Positions 44,688-52,111 of a stretch of DNA of 64,000 bases are shown one piece after another (within the stretch, counting starts at the first letter, position 1; each line of letters begins with the position of its first letter). The position numbers and the translations under genes were made by a program. The DNA is taken from NCBI RefSeq assembly GCF_007290395.2, contig NZ_CP041656.2, positions 744,001 through 808,000 of the forward strand, given 5' to 3'. A model generated the notes under the pieces. That model searched no databases. It saw nothing but the letters and a program-made list of their open reading frames with translations, and was not told the DNA's origin. The DNA comes from Bradyrhizobium cosmicum. Lineage in GTDB: Bacteria; Pseudomonadota; Alphaproteobacteria; Rhizobiales; Xanthobacteraceae.

Positions 44688-47213
44688 TCAGCCCGCGACG
44701 TCGCGCAGATTCGGCAGCAGTGGCGTGGTCGGGTTTACCGGCACGGTCCAGATTTCCTCGGCGTATTCACGAATGGTGCGGTCGGATGAGAACCACGCCA
44801 TGCGCGCGACGTTGAGGATGGAGGCGCGCGTCCAGGCCGGCGCCACCTGCCAGCGCGCATCGACGCTGCGCTGTGCCTCGTAGTAGGAATCGAAGTCGGC
44901 GCTGACCATGTAGTGATCGAGATAGCGCAGCGCATGCGCGATGGATTCGAAGCGGCCGGGATCGCCGGGGGAGAATTCACCGCCGCCGATCGCATTGATG
45001 GCGCGCTGGAGCTTTGGCGATTTGCGGATCACGTCGGAGGCATCCAGCCCCTGCTTGCGCCGGATCATGACGTCGCCCGCTTCCATGCCGAAGATCGCGA
45101 TGTTCTCGGCGCCGACGTGATCGCGGATCTCGATATTGGCGCCGTCGAGCGTGCCGATGGTGAGGGCGCCGTTCAGTGACAGCTTCATGTTGCCGGTGCC
45201 GGAGGCTTCCATGCCGGCGGTCGAGATCTGCTCGGACAGGTCGGCCGCGGGAATGATCACTTCCGCGAGGCTGACATTGTAGTCGGGCAGGAAGACGACC
45301 TTGAGCTTGCCGCCGATCGCGGGGTCGTTGTTGACCACCTCCGCGACATCGTTGATCAGCTTGATGATCAGCTTGGCGTAGCGATAGCTCGCTGCCGCCT
45401 TGCCAGCGAAGATCTTGACCCGCGGCACCCAATTCCCGTCGGGATCGTCCTTGATCGACTGGTACAGCGCAACTGTTTCGATGATGTTGAGCAGCTGGCG
45501 CTTGTATTCATGGATGCGCTTGATCTGCACGTCGAACAGCGCGCTCGGGTCGACCTTGATGCCGAGCCGTTCGCCGATCAGGCGCGCAAGCGCCATCTTG
45601 TTGTGAAGCTTGACGCTGCGGAACTTCTTCTGGAATTCGACGTCGCTGGCGCGCGCCTCGATCAGGCTGAGCTGGGTCGGATCGTCGAGCACGGCATCGC
45701 CGCAGGTCTCGCGCAATAGGTCCGTCAGCTTCGGGTTTGCCAGCATCAGCCAGCGGCGGAAGGTGATGCCGTTGGTCTTGTTGGTGATGCGGCCGGGGTA
45801 GAGATGGTTGAGATCGTGGAACACGGTCTCGCGCATCAGGTCGGAATGCATCGCCGAGACGCCGTTGATGCGGTGCGAGCCGACGAAGGCGAGCTGGCCC
45901 ATGCGCACGCGGCGACCGCTCTTCTCGTCGATCAGCGAAACCGAGGCGCGGAAATCGATGTCGCCGGGCGCGCGCGCTTCGGCGAGCGCGAGATGCTGCA
46001 CGTTGATGCGGTAGATGATTTCCAGATGCCGCGGCAGCAGCCGCTCGAACAGCTCGACCGGCCAGGTTTCGAGCGCCTCTGGCAGCAGCGTGTGGTTGGT
46101 GTAGGAGAGGGTGGCGACCGTGATTTTCCAGGCCTCGTCCCAGCGGAAATTGTGGAGGTCGACGAGGATGCGCATCAACTCGGTGACGGCAAGGCTCGGA
46201 TGGGTGTCGTTGAGCTGCACCGCGACCTTGGACGACAGGCTGCGGAGCTGGCCGTCGGACGACAGATGCCGCTTGATGAGGTCCTGCAGCGAAGCCGAGA
46301 CGAAGAAATATTCCTGGCGCAGGCGCAGCTCGCGGCCGGCGGGGCTCTCGTCGTTCGGATAGAGGAATTTGCAGATCGCTTCGGCGCGCGACTGCTCGGC
46401 GCTGGCGCTGACATAGTCGCCCTTGTTGAAGGCATCGAGCTTCAACGGATCGGGCGAGCGCGCCGACCACAGGCGGAGCGCATTGACGTGCTGACCGCGC
46501 CAGCCGACGATCGGCGTGTCATAGGCGATCGCCTGCACCGTCTCGCCCGGGTGCCAGATCGCGCGGTCGCGGCCCTTGTCGTCGACATGCTCGACACCGC
46601 CGCCGAAGTTGATGTCGTAGATGACCTCCGGCCGCTGCAATTCCCAGGGATTGCCGAAGCCGAGCCATTCATCCGGATATTCCTGCTGCCAGCCTTGATT
46701 GATGATCTGGCGGAACAGGCCGTAATCGTAGCGGATGCCGTAGCCGATCGCGGGGATCGACAGCGTGGCCATGCTTTCCATGAAGCAGGCGGCGAGCCGT
46801 CCCAGGCCGCCATTGCCGAGCGCGGCATCCGGCTCGCATTTGCGGAGCTCGGGCAGCGAAACGCCGAGATCGCCGAGCGCGACCTCGAAGATCTTGAGCA
46901 GCCCCATGTTGTTCAGCGCGTCGGTGAACAGACGGCCGATCAGGAATTCGAGCGAGAGATAGTAGACGCGCTTGCGCCCGGCGTCGTAGCTGTGCTTCTC
47001 GGCCGTGAGCCAGCGGTGCACGATGCGGTCGCGCAGCGCGAGCGCCGCGGCCTGGTACCAGTCGTGCTTGGTCGCCATGCCGGCGTCCTTGCCGATGGCA
47101 AGGCGCAGTTTCGCCAGGATCGTGCCCTTGATCTCAGCCAGCGCGAGTTCGTCGATGGGCTGGCCGGCAGCTGGGAAATTTGGCTGGAACGATTGATCTT
47201 GCAAGGCCGTCAC
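44688..47213 (-). CDS. glgP: Glycogen/alpha-glucan phosphorylase
   Basis: An 841-residue PLP enzyme that releases glucose-1-phosphate from glycogen or maltodextrin. The PLP-binding region is EASGTGNMKLSLNGALTIGT, in which the Lys carries PLP, followed by DGANIEI. The N-terminal half shows LGNGGLGRLAACFMESMATL. The length is standard. The start is a GTG at 47213, with AGGAA directly before it, so the exact start is uncertain. No other glg genes (glgA, B, C, X) lie nearby, so it is an orphan copy. Confidence 0.94.
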   Translation of the reverse strand: MTALQDQSFQPNFPAAGQPIDELALAEIKGTILAKLRLAIGKDAGMATKHDWYQAAALALRDRIVHRWLTAEKHSYDAGRKRVYYLSLEFLIGRLFTDALNNMGLLKIFEVALGDLGVSLPELRKCEPDAALGNGGLGRLAACFMESMATLSIPAIGYGIRYDYGLFRQIINQGWQQEYPDEWLGFGNPWELQRPEVIYDINFGGGVEHVDDKGRDRAIWHPGETVQAIAYDTPIVGWRGQHVNALRLWSARSPDPLKLDAFNKGDYVSASAEQSRAEAICKFLYPNDESPAGRELRLRQEYFFVSASLQDLIKRHLSSDGQLRSLSSKVAVQLNDTHPSLAVTELMRILVDLHNFRWDEAWKITVATLSYTNHTLLPEALETWPVELFERLLPRHLEIIYRINVQHLALAEARAPGDIDFRASVSLIDEKSGRRVRMGQLAFVGSHRINGVSAMHSDLMRETVFHDLNHLYPGRITNKTNGITFRRWLMLANPKLTDLLRETCGDAVLDDPTQLSLIEARASDVEFQKKFRSVKLHNKMALARLIGERLGIKVDPSALFDVQIKRIHEYKRQLLNIIETVALYQSIKDDPDGNWVPRVKIFAGKAAASYRYAKLIIKLINDVAEVVNNDPAIGGKLKVVFLPDYNVSLAEVIIPAADLSEQISTAGMEASGTGNMKLSLNGALTIGTLDGANIEIRDHVGAENIAIFGMEAGDVMIRRKQGLDASDVIRKSPKLQRAINAIGGGEFSPGDPGRFESIAHALRYLDHYMVSADFDSYYEAQRSVDARWQVAPAWTRASILNVARMAWFSSDRTIREYAEEIWTVPVNPTTPLLPNLRDVAG

Positions 47214-47427
47214 TTCCTGGTCGCGAGAACACCACTAACCCTACGCGTCTTGTCATCCTAAGCGTATTGCCCCTGCACCGGAACCATCGCTGGTGCGGCC
47301 GTGCACTGCGCTGGCGTAAAATTATGCAAGTAACGGGCCGATTTGGGAACCCGGAAGCGTACGGAGAGATGCGGATTTGGTGCTAGGCTAACGGCCAATT
47401 CAGCCATCAGTATGGAGGAAGCGCCCC

Positions 47428-47673
47428 ATGACACTGCTGATGAGACTGCTGATCGAGATCGCCGCCGCAGCCATTCTCGTCGTCTGCATCACCGTCTCCA
47501 GCGCGGCCTTTGCCGCCGGCAGGATGGGCCGCGGCGCCGACGGGCTGAGCTGCGGTTTTACTGTCCCGCAAAATTCATCTCCGGCCGCGCGCTGCGCCGC
47601 GATCAAGCGCCAATGCGGCGGCAAGTTCTACGCGAATGCGTGCGGGGGCAGGCTGGTCTCGGCGGCGAACTGA
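47428..47673 (+). CDS. Small exported Cys-containing protein (81 aa)
   Basis: I do not recognise the family. The product has a hydrophobic N-terminus (LLIEIAAAAILVVCITVSSA, residues 8-27) ending FAAG, so it is either a signal peptide or one membrane anchor. The mature part of about 50 residues has four Cys (SCGF, RCAA, QCGG, ACGG), which could form two disulphides. The ATG at 47428 has a good GGAGGAA 8 bp upstream, and the size and bias suit a real gene. It stands alone between glgP and the convergent PAN-domain gene. Confidence 0.7.
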   Translation: MTLLMRLLIEIAAAAILVVCITVSSAAFAAGRMGRGADGLSCGFTVPQNSSPAARCAAIKRQCGGKFYANACGGRLVSAAN

Positions 47674-47713
47674 ACGGCAGGACGCGATTGGCCGCTCCGC
47701 AAGGAGCGAGCAG

Positions 47714-48304
47714 CTATCTGACCACGCCTGACGTGAATCCCGCCTTGCGGCGCGGCGGCTTGATTTCCTTTTTCAGGAAGCAGCGCGCTTCACGTCCGGT
47801 GTAGCCGGGACGGGCGTAGGTGAAGGCGCGGCATTTGTTGTCGGCGGTGCAGGCGGCCTTGCAGGCCTCCTCGCCTTCGCCGTCCTTGAGCTCGAAATTG
47901 CGCAGGTCACCGCCTGGACGGTCGATCGACGTTTCCACGCCCTCGACCCGCGGCTCGATCACGCCGGCGCCGCGGACACCGGAGATGCAGCAATTGCCCG
48001 GGACGCGCGGCGGCACCGTGTTCTTGAGCCAGCACACGGCCGAGCCGCCTTCAACGTCGGGATAGCTGAAACTCCAGGCGCGACAGCGGCGATCTCGCTC
48101 ACACTGCAGTGCGCAATCCTCGGGGTCACCCGAGGTGACCGGCGTGTTGAAATAGTCGCCGCCCGGCCGGTCGAACGCCGTCTGGGCGCGTGCGGGGTCG
48201 CTCGAAAACACGAGCGAGAGCAGCGTCGCGCAGGCCATGACGCTTGCCAAGACCCTTGCCGGGAGCTTTGACATGACAGCGCCAGGCAGGCGGCCCTTTC
48301 CCAT
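47714..48304 (-). CDS. Exported protein with two PAN/Apple domains
   Basis: A 196-residue secreted protein. Residues 11-40 give a signal peptide (ASVMACATLLSLVFSSDPARA). Two PAN/Apple domains follow, with the same opening (FDRPGGDYFNTP and IDRPGGDLRNFE) and regular Cys placement (DCALQCERDRRCRAW; ACKAACTADNKCRAFTY). PAN domains bind carbohydrates or proteins in the periplasm or outside. The start could be the ATG at 48304 or at 48274; both leave a workable signal peptide. It lies 107 bp after gshA on the same strand, but a functional link is not evident. Confidence 0.82.
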   Translation of the reverse strand: MGKGRLPGAVMSKLPARVLASVMACATLLSLVFSSDPARAQTAFDRPGGDYFNTPVTSGDPEDCALQCERDRRCRAWSFSYPDVEGGSAVCWLKNTVPPRVPGNCCISGVRGAGVIEPRVEGVETSIDRPGGDLRNFELKDGEGEEACKAACTADNKCRAFTYARPGYTGREARCFLKKEIKPPRRKAGFTSGVVR

Positions 48305-48410
48305 CGGAACAGCTTTCGAGTTATTGACGGCGCTCAGCTTTTTCAGCCGGCCATTTGATCGCCGCAAACCTGTATGGGCGATGAACGGCTGAACTTCCGA
48401 ACGCCGGAAT

Positions 48411-49781
48411 CTAGAAAGCGTATTCCGCGTAGGCCGGTTCCACCGAGCCTTTCCAGGGCCCGTTGAACTTCTCCAGCATCTCCTCGGCCGGAGTCCGGCC
48501 GGAATCGATGATGCGGTCGAGCGGCTCCAGATGCCGGGTTTCGTCGCGGCCGAGCTGATCGATCCGGCCGCGCCGGCGCAGGCCGGCATGGGCCAGGACG
48601 AGGCATTCCTTGGCGATCTCGAACAGATAGCGATCCTTGATCCGCGCCTTGAAGCCGAAGCGCGGCACGTCGTCGCGCAAGGCCTGGCGCTCGGGCGAGG
48701 TCCAGTGCTTCACCAGGTCCCAGGCGGCATCGAGCGACACGTCGTCGTAGAGCAGCCCGGCCCAGAATGCCGACAGCGCCGGCAACCGGCCCCACGGGCC
48801 GCCATCGGAGCCGCGCATTTCCAGATAGCGCTTGAGGCGCACCTCGGGGAAAATCGTCGAAAGATGGTTGGCCCAGTCCGACAGCGTCGGACGCTCGCCG
48901 GGCAGATTATTGTTGCGGCCTTCGAAGAAGGCGCGGAACGAGGAGCCCGACACGTCGATGTAGTCGTCTTCGCGCTTGACGAAATACATGGGCACGTCGA
49001 GCGCGTAATCGACGTAGCGCTCGAAGCCCATGCCGTCCTCGAACGCCCACGGCATCATGCCGGCGCGCGCATTGTCGGTGTCGCGCCAGATCTCGGAGCG
49101 GAAGGAGAGGAAGCCGTTCGGCTTGCCTTCGGTAAAGGGCGAATTGGCGAACAAGGCGGTCGCTACCGGCTGCAGCGCGAGCGAGACGCGCAGCTTCTTG
49201 ACCATGTCGGCTTCGGAGGAGAAGTCGAGATTGGTCTGCACCGTGCAGGTCCGGTACATCATGTCGAGGCCGTACTGGCCAACCTTCGGCATGTAGTTGG
49301 TCATGATCTTGTAGCGGCCCTTGGGCATCACCGGGATGTCGGCGCGCGACCAGGACGGCGTCATCCCAAGGCCGAGGAAGCCGATGCCGAGCGGCGTCGC
49401 GATCTCGCGCACCTGCGCCAGATGCGCCATCAGCTCGCTCTGGGTCTGGTGCACGTTCTCGACGGGGGCGCCGGAGAGCTCGAACTGTCCGCCGGGTTCG
49501 AGCGAGATCGCGCCGCCGCCGGTGACGTCGTAGAGGCCGATGATGTTGCCCTTCTCCATGATCGGCTCCCAGCCGAGCAGGAGCTTCATGCCCTCGAGCA
49601 GCGCGCCAATGCCGCGCGCACCTTCGTAAGGCACCGGCCGGTGGCCTTCGAGCGTGAAGGGCGTCTTCTCGTGCTCGGTGCCCATGCGGAATTCGGACGG
49701 GTCCTTGCAGCCAGCCTCGAACCACGCGACGAGCTCGTCACGCGATTGCAGCGGCGTCATATCGATCTGGTCTCGCGCCAT
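48411..49781 (-). CDS. gshA: Glutamate-cysteine ligase (plant/proteobacterial GCS2 type)
   Basis: A 456-residue enzyme that makes gamma-glutamylcysteine, the first step of glutathione synthesis. The sequence has the plant-type GCS marks: FRMGTEHEKTPFTLEGHRPV near the N-terminus, the GGGAISLEPGGQFELSGAP ATP/glutamate-binding stretch, and the Cys pattern typical of alphaproteobacteria and plants. It is cytosolic. It stands upstream of the PAN-domain gene and 101 bp downstream of the MarR gene, all on the minus strand. A glutathione S-transferase is encoded on the other side of MarR. Confidence 0.95.
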   Translation of the reverse strand: MARDQIDMTPLQSRDELVAWFEAGCKDPSEFRMGTEHEKTPFTLEGHRPVPYEGARGIGALLEGMKLLLGWEPIMEKGNIIGLYDVTGGGAISLEPGGQFELSGAPVENVHQTQSELMAHLAQVREIATPLGIGFLGLGMTPSWSRADIPVMPKGRYKIMTNYMPKVGQYGLDMMYRTCTVQTNLDFSSEADMVKKLRVSLALQPVATALFANSPFTEGKPNGFLSFRSEIWRDTDNARAGMMPWAFEDGMGFERYVDYALDVPMYFVKREDDYIDVSGSSFRAFFEGRNNNLPGERPTLSDWANHLSTIFPEVRLKRYLEMRGSDGGPWGRLPALSAFWAGLLYDDVSLDAAWDLVKHWTSPERQALRDDVPRFGFKARIKDRYLFEIAKECLVLAHAGLRRRGRIDQLGRDETRHLEPLDRIIDSGRTPAEEMLEKFNGPWKGSVEPAYAEYAF

Positions 49782-49882
49782 ATCAAACTCTAATCAAAAG
49801 GGCGCTTCGATCGAAGGCGCGCGGGTGACAGGGATGGTCCGCGAACCCATGGGGTGCGCGGACGTGCTGGTTGGCCGCGCGA

Positions 49883-50380
49883 TCATCGCGGCGGCGAGGT
49901 TTCGTTGACACTGGCGACGGGTGGCAGTTTCATCTCGCCGCACGAGCAGCCCAGGCGGTCGAGCAGACCGCTGAGCTTGACGGCATCCGCATCGGACAGT
50001 TTCGAGCCGACATATTTCTCGATCGCGGCGGAGTAGGCGCCCCACATCCGCTTCTGCAACTCGCGGCCCGCTTCCGTGATCTCAACGAACTGGCCACGCT
50101 TGTCGATCTTGCATTCGCGCCGGGAGGCGAGGCCCTCGTCGACCAGGCGGTCGATCAGGCGCGATGTGGAATATTGCGGGATCAGCATCTGCCGCTCGAG
50201 TTCCACCGGCCGCAATTCGCCCGAGGGCGCCCGCGATAGTTCCAGCAGTGCGTCGTACCAGGCCAGCGGCGGGAAGCCCGCCTTCTTCAGGTCCTGCTCG
50301 ACGCAATCGAGCACGCGGCTCTGCACCCGCATCAGGCGGATCCAGGCGGAAGTCGCCTCGGTCGATGGCTTGCGTTTCAT
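49883..50380 (-). CDS. MarR family transcriptional regulator
   Basis: A 165-residue dimeric winged-helix regulator. The DNA-binding part has the MarR pattern: LLELSRAPSGELRPVELERQ, then the recognition helix region QYSTSRLIDRLVDEGLASRR and the wing RECKIDKRGQFVEITEAG. The ATG at 50380 is preferred over a TTG 4 codons upstream. It is divergent from the glutathione S-transferase gene, and the 126 bp between them contain two palindromes, so autoregulation and control of that gene are likely. The C-terminal end reads SCGEMKL, with one Cys that could be redox-sensitive. Confidence 0.92.
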   Translation of the reverse strand: MKRKPSTEATSAWIRLMRVQSRVLDCVEQDLKKAGFPPLAWYDALLELSRAPSGELRPVELERQMLIPQYSTSRLIDRLVDEGLASRRECKIDKRGQFVEITEAGRELQKRMWGAYSAAIEKYVGSKLSDADAVKLSGLLDRLGCSCGEMKLPPVASVNETSPPR

Positions 50381-50419
50381 GGTCCCGCTCAAACTCGTCG
50401 CCCGTCTCTTACCCCACTC

Positions 50420-50461
50420 GATGCACCTGCATCAATCTTGACTATTGCATGCACGTGCATG
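50420..50461. promoter_or_regulatory. Probable MarR operator region with two palindromes
   Basis: Two dyads with a shared core occur: GATGCACCTGCATC at 50420-50433 (near-palindrome) and CATGCACGTGCATG at 50448-50461 (perfect 14 bp). A TTGACT at 50438-50443 between them could be the -35 box of the glutathione S-transferase promoter, so a bound regulator would block transcription. The site lies between the divergent MarR and GST genes. Binding is inference. Confidence 0.65.
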
Positions 50462-50506
50462 TAGGCGTCTATTCGCTGCAACCAAGCGTCAAGAGGAGGA
50501 AATTCC

Positions 50507-51121
50507 ATGAAACTCTATTACTCGCCCGGCGCCTGCTCCCTGTCTCCTCACATCGCCCTCCTGGAAGCCGGCCTGCCCTACGAGCTGGTCAAGGTCGATA
50601 TCCGGGCCAAGAAGCTCGAAAATGGTGAGGATTATCTGAAGCTGAACCCCAAAGGTCAGGTCCCCGCGCTGGGCCTCGACAGCGGTGAGATCGTGACCGA
50701 AGGTCCGGTCATTGTCCAGATGATCGCCGACAAGGCCGCGGCCAAGGCGCTGGCGCCCGCCCACGGCAGCGCCGAGCGCTACAAGCTGCTCGAATGGCTG
50801 AACTTCCTCACCTCGGAGGTGCACAAGAGCTTCGGTCCGATGTTCGCACCGGCGCTGAACGACGAGGCCAAGGCCTTCTTCAAGGACCGCGTCATGGGCA
50901 AGCTGAAATACATCGACAGCCAGCTCGCCGGCCGTGACTACCTCATGGGCAAGCAGTTCACGGTCGCGGACGGCTATCTCTTCACGATGCTGACCTGGGC
51001 CGACCGGATGAAGTTCGACTTTTCGGCGATGCCGAACCTCGCCGCCTACAAAGCCCGCGTCGCCGCGCGCCCGCAGGTGCAGGAAGCGCTGAAGAAGGAA
51101 GGGCTGGCGCAGGCCGCCTGA
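50507..51121 (+). CDS. Glutathione S-transferase (beta-class GstA-like)
   Basis: A 204-residue cytosolic enzyme that conjugates glutathione to electrophiles. The N-terminal thioredoxin fold opens YYSPGACSLSPHIALLEAG, with the active Cys10 of bacterial beta-class enzymes; NPKGQVPALGLDSGEIVTEG carries the cis-Pro and the glutathione contact. The C-terminal helical domain follows (SQLAGRDYLMGKQFTVADGY). A strong AGGAGG precedes the ATG. Its likely regulator is the divergent MarR gene. Confidence 0.95.
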   Translation: MKLYYSPGACSLSPHIALLEAGLPYELVKVDIRAKKLENGEDYLKLNPKGQVPALGLDSGEIVTEGPVIVQMIADKAAAKALAPAHGSAERYKLLEWLNFLTSEVHKSFGPMFAPALNDEAKAFFKDRVMGKLKYIDSQLAGRDYLMGKQFTVADGYLFTMLTWADRMKFDFSAMPNLAAYKARVAARPQVQEALKKEGLAQAA

Positions 51122-51145
51122 GCTGCAAGAGCGATCGATCGTCGA

Positions 51146-51175
51146 AAGGGCCGGGTCGACGATCCGGCCCTTTTT
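51146..51175 (+). terminator. Intrinsic terminator of the GST gene
   Basis: AAAGGGCCGG and CCGGCCCTTT arms with a short loop are followed by TTTTTATA, starting 25 bp after the stop codon. It is a clear rho-independent terminator on the plus strand. Confidence 0.85.
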
Positions 51176-51323
51176 ATATGCCGCGGGACGGCAGGGGTGC
51201 GAATCCATTTCAGCGGATCGCCGTCCCTCATAACCGACCTATGAACGACTGTTCGTCAAATGTAAGTAGTGCTGTCTTGTTAATGCTCGCAAAGCGGGCG
51301 AGCTTGCTGGAACTATTGAGGAT

Positions 51324-51659
51324 GTGTTCGGACTCTCTTCGGAGTTGAACTTGACGATTGCCTCCGTCCTGATCGTTGCAAGTGGCTTGGTGGGAATAGC
51401 CACGGGTTATGTCTTCAGGATCTGGGCGCTGGTTCTGATCTCTCCGATCATCGCAATTCTATCCGCGTTTGTTCTTCGCGCTTACGATTTCGGAATGCTG
51501 GCGGGCGTGACCGTCATTGCCGCCTGCCTCGCCGTCTGCCAGCTCGCGTACTTCGCGGCGACGTATCTGCTGCACGGGCGCGAGGCCTCACCCCATGAGG
51601 AAGTCGACGGCCAGCCAGGCGAGATAAGCGAGCAGAAAATCCGCAGCCAGCACAAGTGA
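51324..51659 (+). CDS. Small membrane protein (111 aa), unknown
   Basis: I do not recognise the family. The product has three hydrophobic segments (about residues 8-28, 32-50 and 56-82), then a hydrophilic tail rich in Glu and Gln. The start is a GTG at 51324 with TTGAGGAT before it. Its last 72 bp overlap the 3' end of a converging small gene on the other strand. Both frames look protein-like, so the overlap needs attention. Function unknown. Confidence 0.6.
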   Translation: MFGLSSELNLTIASVLIVASGLVGIATGYVFRIWALVLISPIIAILSAFVLRAYDFGMLAGVTVIAACLAVCQLAYFAATYLLHGREASPHEEVDGQPGEISEQKIRSQHK

Positions 51660-51806
51660 CGCCAGGGCCGTCCAAAGCACCGGTCCCTTGCGACGCAGGC
51701 GAGCCGGCTTCTGTTGCCGCGAGAGGCGACCGGTCGCAGACGCAAAGGGATATTTGGCGGCAAGATCGCGATCGAGCGCGGTCTTCCGCAGCACCAACGA
51801 GTTCAT
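51588..51806 (-). CDS. Small single-pass membrane protein (72 aa), unknown
   Basis: A 72-residue product (MNSLVLRKTALDRDLAAKYP) with a basic middle (RLSRQQKPARLRRKG) and a C-terminal hydrophobic helix (WTALASLVLAADFLLAYLAW). The layout is that of a C-tail-anchored small protein. There is no strong ribosome-binding site, and a GTG three codons upstream is possible. Its 3' end overlaps the converging gene by 72 bp. I call it as probable on the protein-like pattern only. The 305 bp between it and the fadB-like gene hold no further gene I can support. Confidence 0.5.
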   Translation of the reverse strand: MNSLVLRKTALDRDLAAKYPFASATGRLSRQQKPARLRRKGPVLWTALASLVLAADFLLAYLAWLAVDFLMG

Positions 51807-52056
51807 CAAGGACACTTTCTTATTTCGTCTTCAACTTGCCGATGGATCGGCAAGTGTCCCAACGCGATTCATGACCCCGACCCGCAGCAAGACTAATGCC
51901 AGGGCCGAGCGAAAAAACGGCGCCGCTTTGGCGCGCCTATGACATTGAGCGATACCGCGGTAGCGGGACGCTGACACGGTTCCTAAGCGGATTTTGTGAT
52001 CGGTTCCACAACCGGGAATATATCTGACGCAACCGTGATGACATTGCCCAAAGGAA

Positions 52057-52081
52057 AAGGCCGGATCGATGATCCGGCCTT
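52057..52081 (-). terminator. Intrinsic terminator of the beta-oxidation operon
   Basis: AAGGCCGGATC and GATCCGGCCTT arms form a hairpin with a 3-bp loop, 31 bp after the stop of the fadB-like gene. On the minus strand it is followed by TTCCTTTGGG, so with the last T of the stem a short U-rich tract results. Confidence 0.65.
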
Positions 52082-52111
52082 CGCAGTTTGGTTCGCTACG
52101 AGCTCAGACGA

